Source: Anaerophaga thermohalophila DSM 12881 (GTDB lineage: Bacteria > Bacteroidota > Bacteroidia > Bacteroidales > Marinilabiliaceae). Taken from it: a DNA stretch of 64,000 nt. The stretch is from contig NZ_AEWI01000010.1 of the NCBI RefSeq assembly GCF_000191885.1, positions 1 through 64,000 on the forward strand, written 5' to 3'. Position numbers and translations under genes: made by a program. This document shows, piece by piece, positions 43,140 through 55,192 of the stretch (the stretch's first letter is position 1; each line of letters begins with the position of its first letter). Under the pieces are notes generated by a model, which saw only the letters and a program-made list of their open reading frames with translations, made no database searches and was not told where the DNA came from.

Positions 43140-44318
43140 TTAATAAATCATTTCTTCACGGAAGTTTTCAACAATAGAACTGAACGAATTGGCCACCGAC
43201 TGACCTAAACCACATTTTGCCGTAATACGCATGGTCTCAGCCAGCGAAAGAAGCTCATCCAGATAACCTGAAGGCTTATCGCCCCGTTTCACAGCTTCAA
43301 TACCCAGCAACAATTGCTGAGTCCCGACACGGCAAGGCGTGCATTGGCCACAACTCTCTTCTACAAAAAAGTCGAGATAATTGTGAAGAACATTATACAT
43401 CGAACGTGATGAATTAAATATCATCATGGAACCACCAGTGGGGAGTGAAATACCGGTTAATTTCCCCCTGTAACCAATCTTGGTATTTTCAAAGCGCTTT
43501 CGGGGCACGCAAAATCCGGCAGCTCCTCCCACTTGAACAGCTTTGGCATCTCCGTCTCCAAAATCATCCACGAATTTCTGGAGAGTCATCCCAAATTCAA
43601 GTTCATAGATACCAGGGATGGGAGTATCACCACTCACTGAGAATACTTTGCTTCCACGGCTGTCCTTCACCCCAAGATCACGGAATTTTTCCGGCCCGTA
43701 TTTAAAAATTGAATAGGTATGAGCCAATGTTTCCACATTATTAATCACAGTTGGACCACCCAGGTAACCGGCATCTGTCGGATATGGTGGTTTATTGCGC
43801 GGTTCTCCACGGTGTCCTTCCATACTTTCGAAAAGTGCCGTTTCTTCACCACAGATGTATGCACCACAACCCAGGAATATTTCAATACGAAATGGCAGCT
43901 TCAACTTATCAAGCAAAGCATGAAATTCATCGATGGCTTTGTTCAGTTCCGGAACCAGAAATTTATATTCTCCGCGAAGATAGATATATCCCTTTTGTGA
44001 ACCGATAATCCTTGCACATATAGCCATACCGGTCATCACCTTATGGGGAACGCTTGAAAGTATTTCACGATCCTTAAATGTACCCGGTTCACCCTCGTCG
44101 GCGTTGCAAATCACATATTTGTTCTCTCCTTTAGCTTCCGCCGTAAGCTTCCATTTCAACCCTGTTGGAAAACCGGCACCTCCGCGACCTTTCAAGCCGG
44201 AACTAATTAAATCTTCAATCAATTCTTCGTTGGTTCGTGACAACGATTTGGAAAGAATGGCTTCGGCATCATGCTCATTCTTAAAGATCAGATCGAGACG
44301 TTTCAGACTTTTATTCAT
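43140..44318 (-). CDS. hydB: Second NuoF-like hydrogenase subunit (HydB2), minimal form
   Basis: 392 residues comprising only the NuoF core: GRGGAGFPTGLKW (FMN/NAD binding), CNADEGEPGTFKDR, CGEETALFESMEG and the ESCGQCTPCRVG...CGLGQ [4Fe-4S] site. Compared with HydB1 it lacks the N-terminal [2Fe-2S] thioredoxin-like domain and the two C-terminal [4Fe-4S] clusters, about 200 residues in all. It is therefore an NAD(H)-binding subunit with fewer electron-transfer centres. It lies 20 bp before hydA2 and 323 bp after hydC2, from which it is separated by a repeat array. Confidence 0.94.
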   Translation of the reverse strand: MNKSLKRLDLIFKNEHDAEAILSKSLSRTNEELIEDLISSGLKGRGGAGFPTGLKWKLTAEAKGENKYVICNADEGEPGTFKDREILSSVPHKVMTGMAICARIIGSQKGYIYLRGEYKFLVPELNKAIDEFHALLDKLKLPFRIEIFLGCGAYICGEETALFESMEGHRGEPRNKPPYPTDAGYLGGPTVINNVETLAHTYSIFKYGPEKFRDLGVKDSRGSKVFSVSGDTPIPGIYELEFGMTLQKFVDDFGDGDAKAVQVGGAAGFCVPRKRFENTKIGYRGKLTGISLPTGGSMMIFNSSRSMYNVLHNYLDFFVEESCGQCTPCRVGTQQLLLGIEAVKRGDKPSGYLDELLSLAETMRITAKCGLGQSVANSFSSIVENFREEMIY

Positions 44319-44332
44319 AACCAGAATGTTTT

Positions 44333-44638
44333 CATCCGTATATAATTTATTTATTAAGGTCGGATGTAACTCGCATGCAAGAATTTATACATATTCTTAT
44401 TGTGGCAATCTTTGCCATGCTCGTTTCATCAGTATAAAATAAGTCTAAGTCATTGGCCTGATGGAACTCGCATGATTGATTCTATACATAAACTTTTGTG
44501 ACAAACCTTGTCATGCTCGTTTCATCAGTATAAAATTAGTCTAAGTTATTGGTCTGATGGAACTCGCATGATTGAGATTTATACATGTCCTTTTGAGACA
44601 AACCTTGTCATGCTCGTTTCATTCGTATATAAAATACC
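44333..44638 (-). repeat. Tandem array of the 97-bp element, three units, between hydC2 and hydB2
   Basis: In minus orientation, unit boundaries (CATC) fall at 44333, 44427 and 44523, with a fourth at 44620, so the spacings are 94, 96 and 97 bp. A partial unit (CGTATATAAAAT) closes the array. It fills the gap between the two operon genes (44319-44641) completely; on the minus strand the array ends with GGATGAAAAC 20 bases before the hydB2 start. Confidence 0.87.
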
Positions 44639-44641
44639 TGC

Positions 44642-45121
44642 TCATGCAGAGGCCTGCTCCTGAAGGCGGTATTCGTTGATAATATCTTTAACTTTCCCGG
44701 GAGTAAGCTCGGTATAAACCACATTATTAATAAGCATGGCCGGGCCTTTATGACATTGGCCCAGACAATTGGTCTCTTTCAGTGTAAATAGCCCGTCAGC
44801 AGTTGTTTCTCCTACTTTTATCTTCAAAAGATCCTGAAGCGCTTCAATAACCAGATTTTTCCCATGCATCATGCAAGTGATTGTTTTACATACCCGAATC
44901 ACATATTTGCCACACTGCTTTGTTTCGAGAAAAGAATAGAAGGTGGCGGTTCCATATACCCGGGCTGCCGATATGTCTAACTCACGGGCTATTTCAATCA
45001 TCACATCATCCGCAATCAAATGCTGATCCTCATAAACATTTTCGAGTATGGGTAACAGATTTTCCTCCTTCCGGCCGTAGCGATCAGCAAGCTTTTTCAC
45101 GTAATCTTTTGATGGAAGCAT
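44642..45121 (-). CDS. hydC: Second NuoE-like hydrogenase subunit (HydC2)
   Basis: A 159-residue [2Fe-2S] protein of the NuoE type. The N-terminal helical domain (residues 1-65) and cluster ligands C78 and C83 (CKTITC) plus C119 and C123 (CLGQC) are in place. It is the first gene of a second hydC-hydB-hydA set. This order differs from the first set (hydB-hydA-hydC), so the two sets are not recent duplicates of one another. Confidence 0.92.
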   Translation of the reverse strand: MLPSKDYVKKLADRYGRKEENLLPILENVYEDQHLIADDVMIEIARELDISAARVYGTATFYSFLETKQCGKYVIRVCKTITCMMHGKNLVIEALQDLLKIKVGETTADGLFTLKETNCLGQCHKGPAMLINNVVYTELTPGKVKDIINEYRLQEQASA

Positions 45122-45290
45122 AACACTGATTTTAATACAATAAACAAATTGAAGATTTTTTTCTTTATTAAAGTTGAATTAATTGATGGAGTTTTGCTAT
45201 GACTTATATCATGTTTTTAACACATAACCCATAACAAAGTCAATTTTAATTTATTCTAAACACAAGTAATTTGTGCAGAAATTAAAATCT

Positions 45291-45389
45291 CATTCGTATA
45301 AAATTAGTCTAAGTTATTGGTCTGAAGGAACTCACATGCAAGAACTTATACATATTCTGTTGTGGAAAACGTTGCCATGCTCGTTTCAT
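45291..45389 (-). repeat. 97-bp dispersed element (single copy)
   Basis: From CATTCGTATAAAATTAG to GCCATGCTCGTTTCAT, one diverged unit in minus orientation. It lies in the 314-bp gap between hydC2 and the AlbA_2 gene, which is otherwise AT-rich with no gene seen. Confidence 0.8.
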
Positions 45390-45435
45390 TTTCCCCTTAA
45401 TTTTCCCGAAATTTGTAACCAAAAGGAAAAAAGAA

Positions 45436-46122
45436 GTGAACAGGTATTTGAAAAGCAGGATTGCAGAAGGTGAGCATCTTCAGCAGGATTTTAAGTACGC
45501 CATTAACGACAGCAAAAAAATTGCACGTTCTTTGGCTGCTTTTGCCAACACTGAAGGAGGGCGGTTGTTAGTCGGAGTAAAAGACAACGGACGTATTGTC
45601 GGGGTATCATCCGACGAAGAATACTACATGATTGAAGCAGCTGCCAAACGCTATTGCCGGCCTGCCGTTGACTTTGAATTACACGAATGGCATATTGAAG
45701 GAAAAACAGTTGTTGAAATTGTCATTCCCAAAAGCGATAAAAAGCCACATAAAGCCCCCACAAAAGAGGGAAAGTATAAGGTATATGTAAGGGTCAACGA
45801 TAAAAATCTTCTGGCCAACCGTATATTGCTTAAGGTTTGGATGCGTCAAAAAAGAAACCGGGGCACTTTTTTCCAATTGCAGGAGCCTGAACAAATATTA
45901 CTCACATGGCTCAACAATGAAGACAAATACATCACGCTTTCTAAATTCACACGCATCGCAAAAATTTCGCGCAAAAAAGCCGAAAAAATACTGGTCAATC
46001 TCATCGTTCTTGGCATAATTGATATAAAGCTAACCGAAAACGGAGCATTCTATGCCCTGAAAGAACAATTTAAAAAAAGTCCCGATAAAACAGAAATAAA
46101 GGATGTTCAAAAACTTATATAA
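45436..46122 (+). CDS. AlbA_2 (Schlafen-type ATP-binding) domain protein
   Basis: A 228-residue cytoplasmic protein starting at GTG. The first half is an AlbA_2 domain: EGEHLQQDFKYAINDSKKIARSLAAFANTEGGRLLVGVKDNGRIVGVSSDEE (residues 11-62), then PHKAPTKEGKYKVYVRVNDKNLLAN. Residues 155-215 resemble a winged-helix domain (TLSKFTRIAKISRKKAEKILVNLIVLGIIDI). Such proteins are commonly transcription regulators or occur in defence and stress systems; the ligand or target is unknown. It stands alone between repeat elements. Confidence 0.85.
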   Translation: MNRYLKSRIAEGEHLQQDFKYAINDSKKIARSLAAFANTEGGRLLVGVKDNGRIVGVSSDEEYYMIEAAAKRYCRPAVDFELHEWHIEGKTVVEIVIPKSDKKPHKAPTKEGKYKVYVRVNDKNLLANRILLKVWMRQKRNRGTFFQLQEPEQILLTWLNNEDKYITLSKFTRIAKISRKKAEKILVNLIVLGIIDIKLTENGAFYALKEQFKKSPDKTEIKDVQKLI

Positions 46123-46147
46123 ACAGACACTAAAAAATTCTTTAATT

Positions 46148-46306
46148 CATCCGTATAAAATTTATTTATTAAGGGCGGATGCAACTCGCATGCAAGATTT
46201 TTACATATTCTTATTGTGGGAAACCTATCTATGCTCATTTCATCTTAAATCTTATATCTAAAAATCTGATAATCTATTAAGGCAAACCTTGTCATACTCG
46301 TTTCAT
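46148..46306 (-). repeat. Two 97-bp-family units, the second of the shortened subtype
   Basis: 46148-46240 is a full unit in minus orientation (CATCCGTATAAAATTT to CTCATTT). 46241-46306 is the short subtype, equal in reverse complement to the units at 10983 and 11146 (GATGAAACGAG...CTTAATAGATT). The rest of the 382-bp gap 46123-46504 has a CTAATGA(CTAAAAA) simple tandem repeat (46385-46450). Confidence 0.8.
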
Positions 46307-46504
46307 CTAACTAAAATCATAAACTGATCAAAACATGAAATTGACATACTCCCGTTGTTTTTTTGAGCATGTCACTACCATCAAACCCCACTACTGACTA
46401 ATGACTAATGACTAATGACTAAAAACTAATGACTAAAAACTAATGACTAACCTCTGCCTGCCGGTTACTTTTATCTCCTTAGCTTTAAGCAACTCCGGTA
46501 AAGT

Positions 46505-46834
46505 TCACGCTTGACCGGCGGGGCCGAAATTCATAGGCGGGAAGTCCCCCTGATCCCCATGGCCGCCAATACTCTTTATGGGTCCGTAGTTTTCTTCGAA
46601 TCTTGCCACATTATCTTTCAAGGCCTGCAACAAACGCTTGGCATGTTCCGGGGTAAGCACAATTCTTGATTTCACGGAAGCCTTTGGAACTCCCGGCATA
46701 ATACGGGCAAAATCGATCACAAATTCCGATGGAGAATGACTTATGATAGCCAGATTAGAATAGATGCCCTGAGCTACTTCGGGATTAAGCTCAATCTTCA
46801 TTTGTCCCTTTTTGTTGTTGTTTTGGTCTTCCAT
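46505..46834 (-). CDS. DUF3467 family protein
   Basis: A 109-residue protein from MEDQNNNKKGQ; I take the ATG at 46834 over the one 27 bases upstream. The conserved body is MKIELNPEVAQGIYSNLAIISHSPSEFVIDFARIMPG, then RIVLTPEHAKRLLQALKDNVARFEENYGPI, the DUF3467 pattern. The family is common in Bacteroidota and its function is unknown. It lies immediately downstream of the rpoC terminator on the same strand and may have its own promoter. Confidence 0.88.
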   Translation of the reverse strand: MEDQNNNKKGQMKIELNPEVAQGIYSNLAIISHSPSEFVIDFARIMPGVPKASVKSRIVLTPEHAKRLLQALKDNVARFEENYGPIKSIGGHGDQGDFPPMNFGPAGQA

Positions 46835-46915
46835 ATTTTGACTTTTTAAAGTTTTGACCATTAAATCAGGTTAAAGATATTGAATTTAGACGAATTCGAT
46901 GTCCCTTAAAATGAC

Positions 46916-46953
46916 AAAAGCGCGATTTCCAGAAAAGAAAATCGCGCTTTTTA
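46916..46953 (-). terminator. Intrinsic terminator after rpoC
   Basis: AAAAGCGCGATTT and AAATCGCGCTTTTT form a perfect stem flanked by runs of A and T. On the minus strand the T-run follows the hairpin, 37 bp after the rpoC stop. Confidence 0.88.
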
Positions 46954-46989
46954 TATCAATGGTTCGTAATTAAACAATTACGTCCCTTT

Positions 46990-49900
46990 TTATTCATCCG
47001 TAATCTGTTCCGATTCGCGCTTATTAACCAGTTTATCGTATTCTTCCTGGGAACCTACGATAATTTTATCGTACTCCCGCAAACCGGTACCGGCAGGAAT
47101 CAGATGGCCACAGATCACATTTTCCTTCAAACCGTCGAGGTTGTCCACCTTACCCTGGATGGCAGCTTCGTTAAGAACCTTGGTTGTTTCCTGGAAGGAA
47201 GCAGCCGACATAAAGCTCTTCGTCTGCAATGCAGCCCGGGTAATTCCCTGTAGTACCTGACTGGACGTTGCAGGTACGGCATCGCGAGTCTGAACAAGCT
47301 TCAGGTCCTTACGCTTCAACTGAGAATTTTCATCTCTCAAACGGCGGGCTGTAACAATCTGTCCGGGACGCAGTGTTGTTGAATCTCCTGAATCAATAAC
47401 TACCTTTTTACCCCAGATTTCATCGTTTTCCTCCATAAACTCAATCTTATCAACGAGCTGCTTTTCGAGGAATTTGGTATCGCCCGGATCATCAATTTCA
47501 ACTTTACGCATCATCTGACGGACAATGATCTCGAAATGTTTATCGTTGATTTTTACACCCTGCAGACGATATACATCCTGAACTTCGTTAACAATATATT
47601 CCTGCACGGCAGTAGGTCCTTTAATGGCAAGAATATCAGCGGGTGTAATAGCACCATCTGAAAGTGGTGTACCTGCACGAACATAGTCGTTTTCCTGAAC
47701 AAGAATCTGTTTTGATAATGGAACCAGGTACTTTTTCACCTCGCCATTCTTGGATGTCACAATGATTTCACGATTACCACGCTTAATCTTTCCAAACACC
47801 ACTTCGCCGTCAATCTCGGAAACAACTGCCGGATTGGAAGGATTTCTGGCCTCGAACAGCTCCGTAACTCTGGGCAAACCACCTGTAATATCACCTGAAC
47901 GTCCCACAGCACGAGGTATCTTGGCGATTGTTTCACCCTGTTTAACCTGATCCCCTTCATCAACAGCAATGTGAGCACCCACAGGGAGGTTATAAACTTT
48001 CAGGGTTTCACCTTTGGAATCTTTAATATGAACGGCAGGGTTTTTCGTTTTGTCACGTGTTTCAATGATCACCTTCTCTCTGTAACCGGTCTGTTCATCC
48101 GACTCCTCTTTGAAGGTAATCCCGTCAATCATATTTTCAAATGAAACGGTACCCGATTTTTCTGTAATAATGAGGGCATTAAAAGGATCCCACTCACAAA
48201 TCAAATCTCCCTTTTTCAATTCAGCACCATTCTTAATAAAAAGCTTGGCCCCATAAGGGATAGGCTGGGTTGTGAGCGAAATATTAGTGTTTTTATCTAC
48301 AATTCGTAACTCTGCCAAACGTCCGATCACCACATCGACATCAAGTCCTTCTTCTGTCGTATAAGGTACGGTTCTTAATTCGTCAAACTCAGCAATTCCC
48401 TCATACCTGGCAAGCATGCTGTTCTCGGAAGTTACGTTTGAAGCCGTACCACCAACGTGGAATGTACGCAGGGTCAACTGAGTTCCAGGTTCACCAATTG
48501 ACTGGGCTGCAATGACACCAACAGACTCCCCTTTGTGCACCATCTTACCAGTGGCTAAGTTACGGCCGTAGCACTTGGCGCACACGCCTTTCTTGGACTC
48601 ACATGTAAGTACCGAACGTATTTCTACTCTTTCAATTGGAGATTCTTCAATAATCCGTGCAGCTTCCTCGTCAATCTCATCTCCGCTTTTCACAATAATG
48701 TCGCCGGTATGGGGATGATAAACATCATGTACCGAAACTCTTCCGAGAATACGCTCATAAAGAGAAGCAACAACCTCTTCATTGCTCTTAATAGCGATGG
48801 CAGTAAGTCCGCGCAATGTTCCGCAATCCTCTTCATTAATGATAACATCCTGCGAAACATCAACCAATCGACGGGTCAGATAACCGGCATCTGCTGTTTT
48901 CAGAGCGGTATCAGCCAAACCTTTCCGGGCACCGTGAGTAGAAATAAAGTACTCAAGAACGGAAAGTCCCTCTTTGAAGTTTGACAAAATCGGGTTTTCA
49001 ATAATCTGCCCACCGTCGGCACCTGATTTCTGGGGTTTTGCCATCAGACCACGCATGCCGGAAAGCTGTCGTATCTGTTCTTTTGATCCACGGGCCCCGG
49101 AGTCGAGCATCATGAAAACAGAGTTGAACCCATCCTTGTCGGAACTCAACTGATTCATGAGTGTTTGTGTCAGACGGGCATTGACGTGTGTCCAGATATC
49201 AATAATCTGGTTATAGCGCTCATTGTTCGTGATGAATCCCATGTTATAGTTGTTCATCACTTCTTCCACTTCCTTGTATCCATCATCAACAAGAGTGGTT
49301 TTCTCGGCAGGAATAATCACATCCTGAAGATTAAATGACAGTCCGCCTTCAAAAGCCAACCGGTAACCAAGAGATTTAATATCATCGAGGAAAGCGGCTG
49401 TTCTCGGGGTGCCACAAACTTTATGAACACGTCCGATAATATCACGCAAAGCTTTCTTTGTCAGCAGGGTATTGATATATCCGACCTCTTCGGGAACATA
49501 TTCATTGAACAATATGCGGCCAACCGTGGTATCGAGCATTACCTCAACAAGCTCACCTTCTTCATTAAGGTCGCGGGTTTTCACCTTCACCCTGGTATGC
49601 AATTCTACTTTACCCTCATTATAGGCAATCTTTGCTTCCTCGGGCGAATAGAAAACCAAACCCTCGTTGAGTGCTCCCGGTCTGGCCTTGGTCATGTAAT
49701 ACAACCCAAGCACCATGTCCTGAGACGGCACAGTAATAGGAGCACCATTGGCCGGGTTCAGAATATTCTGACTGGCCAGCATCAACATTTGCGCTTCAAG
49801 AATGGCAGCATTTCCCAAAGGAAGGTGCACTGCCATCTGGTCACCGTCGAAGTCGGCGTTAAAAGCCGAGCAGGCAAGCGGATGTAACTGAATGGCTTTA

Positions 49901-51267
49901 CCCTCAATCAGCTTGGGTTGGAATGCCTGAATACCTAACCTGTGCAATGTTGGAGCACGGTTCAACAATACCGGGTGTCCTTTCAGCACATTTTCCAGAA
50001 TGTCCCAGACAACAGGGTCTTTTCTGTCAACAATTTTCTTGGCAGATTTAACAGTCTTAACAATTCCCCTTTCAATTAATTTACGAATGATGAAAGGTTT
50101 ATAGAGTTCGGCAGCCATATCTTTCGGCAGACCGCATTCATGCATTTTCAACTCGGGACCAACCACAATAACAGAACGGGCTGAATAATCAACACGTTTA
50201 CCCAAAAGGTTTTGACGAAAACGCCCCTGTTTTCCTTTAAGGCTGTCGCTAAGAGATTTCAGCGGACGGTTAGCATCTGTCTTAACTGCATTTGATTTGC
50301 GCGAGTTATCAAAAAGCGAATCCACAGCTTCCTGAAGCATACGTTTTTCGTTGCGTAAAATGACCTCAGGTGCTTTGATTTCGATCAGCCGCTTTAACCT
50401 GTTGTTCCGGATAATTACTCTGCGATAAAGGTCATTAAGATCGGAGGTAGCAAAACGTCCACCGTCCAAAGGTACAAGCGGTCTCAACTCCGGTGGGATT
50501 ACGGGCACGACTTTCACAATCATCCATTCGGGACGATTCACCCCTTTAGATTCACGGAAAGATTCAACCACCTGCAATCGCTTAAGCGCTTCATTTTTGC
50601 GCTGCTGTGAAGTTTCGTTGCTGGCTTTGTGACGTAACTCATAAGACAATTCGTCCAAATCGAGACGCGACAAGATCATATGCAACGCCTCGGCACCCAT
50701 TTTGGCAATAAATTTATTGGGGTCTTCATCATCCAGATGCTGATTGTCTTTTGGTAAACTGTCGAGGATATCGAGATATTCCTCCTCCGTCAGGAAATCC
50801 ATATATTTAACACCATCGGCAGCAGTCACCCCTGGTTGAACCACCACATACCGCTCATAATAAATAATGGAGTCGAGTTTTTTTGTAGGCAAACCCAACA
50901 AATAGCCAATTTTGTTGGGAAGCGACCGGAAATACCAGATATGTGCCACAGGAACAACAAGGGAGATGTGTCCCATACGTTCGCGTCGCACTTTCTTTTC
51001 GGTCACTTCAACACCACAACGGTCGCATACAATGCCCCGGTAACGGATACGTTTATATTTTCCGCAATGACATTCATAGTCCTTAACAGGCCCAAAAATG
51101 CGTTCGCAGAACAACCCGTCCCGTTCGGGTTTATATGTACGATAGTTAATTGTTTCAGGTTTAAGTACTTCACCGCTGGATCTTTCGAGAATTTCCTCGG
51201 GAGAAGCCAAACCTATTGTAATACGGGAAAAATTACTCTTGACTTTCTGATCTCTTCTGAATGCCAT
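46990..51267 (-). CDS. rpoC: RNA polymerase subunit beta'
   Basis: The largest subunit of RNA polymerase, 1425 residues. The N-terminal zinc site is [20 protein letters not shown] (near residues 69-88). The catalytic loop [15 protein letters not shown] carries the three Asp residues for the active-site magnesium. The trigger loop and bridge helix region follow ([19 protein letters not shown]), and a second zinc site is [13 protein letters not shown] near residue 890. The frame is intact and ends EQITDE. It follows rpoB by 73 bp. Confidence 0.99.
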   Translation of the reverse strand: MAFRRDQKVKSNFSRITIGLASPEEILERSSGEVLKPETINYRTYKPERDGLFCERIFGPVKDYECHCGKYKRIRYRGIVCDRCGVEVTEKKVRRERMGHISLVVPVAHIWYFRSLPNKIGYLLGLPTKKLDSIIYYERYVVVQPGVTAADGVKYMDFLTEEEYLDILDSLPKDNQHLDDEDPNKFIAKMGAEALHMILSRLDLDELSYELRHKASNETSQQRKNEALKRLQVVESFRESKGVNRPEWMIVKVVPVIPPELRPLVPLDGGRFATSDLNDLYRRVIIRNNRLKRLIEIKAPEVILRNEKRMLQEAVDSLFDNSRKSNAVKTDANRPLKSLSDSLKGKQGRFRQNLLGKRVDYSARSVIVVGPELKMHECGLPKDMAAELYKPFIIRKLIERGIVKTVKSAKKIVDRKDPVVWDILENVLKGHPVLLNRAPTLHRLGIQAFQPKLIEGKAIQLHPLACSAFNADFDGDQMAVHLPLGNAAILEAQMLMLASQNILNPANGAPITVPSQDMVLGLYYMTKARPGALNEGLVFYSPEEAKIAYNEGKVELHTRVKVKTRDLNEEGELVEVMLDTTVGRILFNEYVPEEVGYINTLLTKKALRDIIGRVHKVCGTPRTAAFLDDIKSLGYRLAFEGGLSFNLQDVIIPAEKTTLVDDGYKEVEEVMNNYNMGFITNNERYNQIIDIWTHVNARLTQTLMNQLSSDKDGFNSVFMMLDSGARGSKEQIRQLSGMRGLMAKPQKSGADGGQIIENPILSNFKEGLSVLEYFISTHGARKGLADTALKTADAGYLTRRLVDVSQDVIINEEDCGTLRGLTAIAIKSNEEVVASLYERILGRVSVHDVYHPHTGDIIVKSGDEIDEEAARIIEESPIERVEIRSVLTCESKKGVCAKCYGRNLATGKMVHKGESVGVIAAQSIGEPGTQLTLRTFHVGGTASNVTSENSMLARYEGIAEFDELRTVPYTTEEGLDVDVVIGRLAELRIVDKNTNISLTTQPIPYGAKLFIKNGAELKKGDLICEWDPFNALIITEKSGTVSFENMIDGITFKEESDEQTGYREKVIIETRDKTKNPAVHIKDSKGETLKVYNLPVGAHIAVDEGDQVKQGETIAKIPRAVGRSGDITGGLPRVTELFEARNPSNPAVVSEIDGEVVFGKIKRGNREIIVTSKNGEVKKYLVPLSKQILVQENDYVRAGTPLSDGAITPADILAIKGPTAVQEYIVNEVQDVYRLQGVKINDKHFEIIVRQMMRKVEIDDPGDTKFLEKQLVDKIEFMEENDEIWGKKVVIDSGDSTTLRPGQIVTARRLRDENSQLKRKDLKLVQTRDAVPATSSQVLQGITRAALQTKSFMSAASFQETTKVLNEAAIQGKVDNLDGLKENVICGHLIPAGTGLREYDKIIVGSQEEYDKLVNKRESEQITDE

Positions 51268-51340
51268 ATATAGCCGAGTATTAGAAATTTAAAATTAAAA
51301 AAGCATAGTGTGCTGCCTGTAGCAACACACAGCCTGAGTA

Positions 51341-54300
51341 CTATTCAAGATTCACACTCAATCCAAGACCACGCATTTCATGCAGCAACACATTGAGTGA
51401 TTCGGGAATTCCCGGCATGGGAAGCGGGTCTCCCTTCACGATGGTTTCGTAAGCTTTAGCGCGACCGACGACATCATCGGACTTAACGGTAAGTATTTCC
51501 TGAAGAATATGGGAGGCTCCGAAAGCCTCAAGAGCCCATACCTCCATCTCACCAAAACGCTGTCCGCCAAACTGAGCTTTACCACCCAAAGGCTGCTGTG
51601 TAATCAATGAGTAAGGTCCGATAGAACGGGCATGCATTTTATCCTCGACCATGTGGCCAAGTTTCAGCATATAGATAACGCCCACCGTTGCGGGCTGGTG
51701 AAATCTTTCACCGGTACCTCCGTCATAAAGATATGTTTTGCCGAAATCCGGCAATTTAGCTTTTCTTGTCCATTCAATGAGGTCCTCATTTGAAGCACCG
51801 TCGAAAATAGGGGTCGCAAATTTCACACCAAGAACTTCTCCGGCCCAACCAAGTACGGTCTCGTAAATCTGACCAAGGTTCATCCGCGAAGGCACTCCCA
51901 GTGGATTCAACACAATATCGACAGGTGTTCCGTCCTCAAGGTATGGCATATCTTCCTGACGAACAATTCTGGAGATGATACCTTTGTTACCATGCCGACC
52001 GGCCATTTTATCACCAACCGTTATTTTTCTCTTCTTGGCAATATAAACTTTGGCCAGCTGGACAATTCCGGCAGGCAGTTCATCTCCTATTGTAAGATTA
52101 TATTTCTGTCTTTTCTCTTTAGCATCAAGCTCTTTATATTTCATCCTGTAATTGTGGATGACCCTCTGTATGAGCTCATTCTTTTCCTTATCGGTAGTCC
52201 ATTTATTTGGATTAACCGTATTATAATCCAACTCCTGAAGTATTTTCTGGGTAAACTTGGTCCCTTTGGAAATCAGGTCTACTCCCAGATAATCTTTAAC
52301 TCCCTGGCTGGTCTTACCATTAATCAAAGAGAATAGTTTATCGACGAGCCGGCCCTTCAATTCTTCAGCAGCACGATGAAATTCCTGCTCAATTTTAGCC
52401 AGAGCCGGTTTATCGCTGGTACGATTCTTCCGATCTTTAAGAACCCTTGAAAAAAGTTTTTTATCGATAACTACACCCGACAATGAGGGCGACGCTTTAA
52501 GAGAAGCATCCTTAACATCCCCGGCTTTTTCTCCAAAGATTGCTCTCAGAAGTTTTTCTTCCGGTGTAGGATCGCTCTCTCCTTTGGGGGTAATTTTACC
52601 GATCAGAATATCGCCTGGCTTAACGTGAGCACCAATCCGGATCAACCCATTTTCGTCGAGTTCTTTCGTTGCATCTTCGCTCACATTGGGAATATCCGCG
52701 GTTAACTCTTCCAAACCACGTTTGGTATCACGCACCTCAAGTGAATATTCATCAATATGAACAGAAGTGAACACATCCTCCCTGACTAAACGTTCGGAGA
52801 TAACGATGGCATCTTCAAAGTTGTACCCCTTCCATGGCATGAAGGCCACTTTCAGGTTACGTCCCAACGCCAGCTCTCCGTTTTGTGTTGAATACCCCTC
52901 GGTAAGGATTTGTCCGGGTTCTATCCGGTCGCCCTTTTTCACGAGCGGTTTCATATCAACACAGGTACTCTGGTTGGTCTTTTTATATTTTGTCAGTGCA
53001 TATCGTTTTGTTTCGGGCTCAAAGCTAACAAAACGTTCTTCCTCAGTAAGATCGTAGCGAACAACAATTTCCTGGGCATCAACATATTCCACAACACCAT
53101 AACCTTCAGAAACAATCTGAGTTCTTGAATCGCGGATCAGGATTCCTTCCAGCCCGGTTCCCACGATAGGCGACTCGGGACGAAGCAAAGGAACAGCCTG
53201 ACGCATCATGTTTGATCCCATCAAAGCGCGGTTGGCATCATCATGTTCAAGGAAAGGAATCAGAGATGCCGCTACCGATGCAATCTGGTTGGGCGCCACG
53301 TCCATCAGGGCAATTTCTTCGCGGTCGATAAGTGGGAAATCCCCATCATGACGGGCCTTAACTTTACTATTCACAAAACGCCCGTCATCATCAAGCGGAG
53401 CATTGGCCTGGGCAATAATCTTCGCCTCTTCTTCCTCAGCGGTCAAATAAAAAACACCCTCATTGGATAGATTGACCTTACTGGTTTCAACTTTACGGTA
53501 GGGTGTTTCTATAAACCCAAGATTATTGACCTTTGCAAACACACAAAGTGAAGATATCAGACCAATATTGGGGCCTTCAGGGGTTTCGATGGGACAGAGT
53601 CGTCCATAATGGGTATAATGAACGTCCCTCACCTCGAAACCGGCTCTTTCGCGAGACAAACCACCCGGACCGAGCGCAGACATCCGTCGCTTATGCGTAA
53701 TCTCAGCCAACGGATTGGTCTGATCCATGAACTGAGACAAAGCGTTGGTTCCAAAGAAACTGTTAATAACAGAAGACAATGTTTTACTATTGATAAGATC
53801 GATAGGCGTAAATACCTCATTGTCACGCACATTCATGCGCTCGCGAATGGTACGGGCCATACGGGCAAGTCCGACACCGAACTGATTTGCCATTTGTTCG
53901 CCCACCGTACGTACACGACGATTGCTCAGATGGTCAATATCGTCAACTTCAGTTTTTGAATTAATCAACTCAATCAGGTACTTAATAATAGCGATCATAT
54001 CGTCGCGTGTAAGTACCTTGGTTTCAAGATCAATATTCAGATTCAGTTTTTTATTCAGGCGGTAACGTCCGACATCACCCAAATCGTAACGCTTGTCGGA
54101 GAAAAACAATTTGTCAATCACATCGCGTGCCGTAGCCTCATCAGGCGGTTCCGCATTTCTTAATTGCCTGTAGATGTGAACAACAGCCTCTTTCTCAGAG
54201 TTACACGGGTCTTTTTGCAGCGTATTATATATAATAGCGTAATCGGACAGATTTTGATCCTCCTTATGAAGGAGGATTGTTTTGGCTCCCGCGTCTATAA

Positions 54301-55150
54301 TTTCATCAATATGCTCATCCTCAAGAACGGTTTCGCGGTCAATAATCACCTCATTCCGTTCAATAGAAACGACCTCGCCGGTATCTTCATCTACAAAATC
54401 CTCTATCCAGGTTTTCAGAACCCGGGCAGCAAGTTTTCGACCGACGACTTTTTTAAGAGCAGTTTTAGAAACCTTAACCTCATCAGCGAGGTCAAAAATT
54501 TCAAGAACATCCTTATCGCTTTCGTAACCAATAGCCCGCAATAATGTGGTAACCGGCAGTTTTTTCTTACGATCGATGTAAGCATACATCACATTATTAA
54601 TGTCGGTTGCAAATTCAATCCATGATCCTTTAAAAGGAATGATGCGGGCTGAATAAAGTTTTGTGCCGTTTGCATGGACACTTTGTCCGAAGAAAACTCC
54701 GGGTGATCTATGCAACTGAGAAACGATGACCCGCTCGGCCCCATTAATAATAAAGCTACCTTTATCAGTCATGTATGGTACAGTGCCCAAATAGACATCC
54801 TGTACAACAGTATCAAAGTCTTCGTGTTCCGGATCGGTACAATATAATTTCAGTTTGGCTTTCAGGGGCACACAATAAGTCAATCCTCTTTCAACACATT
54901 CTTCAATGGTATATCGAGGCGGGTCAACACCATAATCCAGAAATTCCAGAACAAAATTGTTCCGGGTATCGGTAATTGGAAAATTCTCCATGAAAACCTG
55001 CCATAACCCCTCATTTTTCCTTTCCTCGGGGGTTGTACCCATCTGAAAAAATTCACGGAAAGATTTTAACTGAATTTCCAGAAAATCGGGATAGTCCAGT
55101 TGGTTTTTGATGGTAGCAAAGCTAATCCTTTCGGTAGTAATTGGAGTCAT
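51341..55150 (-). CDS. rpoB: RNA polymerase subunit beta
   Basis: 1269 residues. Seen are the opening region with FRSLREFFQM-like N-terminus, the rifampicin region ([39 protein letters not shown]), the [14 protein letters not shown] motif and the C-terminal MGNKGI-containing [14 protein letters not shown] and [26 protein letters not shown] regions. The frame is uninterrupted. The rifampicin region carries the usual sensitive-type residues as far as I can see. Confidence 0.99.
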   Translation of the reverse strand: MTPITTERISFATIKNQLDYPDFLEIQLKSFREFFQMGTTPEERKNEGLWQVFMENFPITDTRNNFVLEFLDYGVDPPRYTIEECVERGLTYCVPLKAKLKLYCTDPEHEDFDTVVQDVYLGTVPYMTDKGSFIINGAERVIVSQLHRSPGVFFGQSVHANGTKLYSARIIPFKGSWIEFATDINNVMYAYIDRKKKLPVTTLLRAIGYESDKDVLEIFDLADEVKVSKTALKKVVGRKLAARVLKTWIEDFVDEDTGEVVSIERNEVIIDRETVLEDEHIDEIIDAGAKTILLHKEDQNLSDYAIIYNTLQKDPCNSEKEAVVHIYRQLRNAEPPDEATARDVIDKLFFSDKRYDLGDVGRYRLNKKLNLNIDLETKVLTRDDMIAIIKYLIELINSKTEVDDIDHLSNRRVRTVGEQMANQFGVGLARMARTIRERMNVRDNEVFTPIDLINSKTLSSVINSFFGTNALSQFMDQTNPLAEITHKRRMSALGPGGLSRERAGFEVRDVHYTHYGRLCPIETPEGPNIGLISSLCVFAKVNNLGFIETPYRKVETSKVNLSNEGVFYLTAEEEEAKIIAQANAPLDDDGRFVNSKVKARHDGDFPLIDREEIALMDVAPNQIASVAASLIPFLEHDDANRALMGSNMMRQAVPLLRPESPIVGTGLEGILIRDSRTQIVSEGYGVVEYVDAQEIVVRYDLTEEERFVSFEPETKRYALTKYKKTNQSTCVDMKPLVKKGDRIEPGQILTEGYSTQNGELALGRNLKVAFMPWKGYNFEDAIVISERLVREDVFTSVHIDEYSLEVRDTKRGLEELTADIPNVSEDATKELDENGLIRIGAHVKPGDILIGKITPKGESDPTPEEKLLRAIFGEKAGDVKDASLKASPSLSGVVIDKKLFSRVLKDRKNRTSDKPALAKIEQEFHRAAEELKGRLVDKLFSLINGKTSQGVKDYLGVDLISKGTKFTQKILQELDYNTVNPNKWTTDKEKNELIQRVIHNYRMKYKELDAKEKRQKYNLTIGDELPAGIVQLAKVYIAKKRKITVGDKMAGRHGNKGIISRIVRQEDMPYLEDGTPVDIVLNPLGVPSRMNLGQIYETVLGWAGEVLGVKFATPIFDGASNEDLIEWTRKAKLPDFGKTYLYDGGTGERFHQPATVGVIYMLKLGHMVEDKMHARSIGPYSLITQQPLGGKAQFGGQRFGEMEVWALEAFGASHILQEILTVKSDDVVGRAKAYETIVKGDPLPMPGIPESLNVLLHEMRGLGLSVNLE

Positions 55151-55192
55151 CTATCAACAAATTATTTGAACTTAAACATATAAGCATAAAAA

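Noticed and set aside
41330-45121. Second HydABC set as a simple recent duplication of the first
   Set aside because: Gene order, HydB length and many residues differ, and the neighbouring genes are not duplicated.
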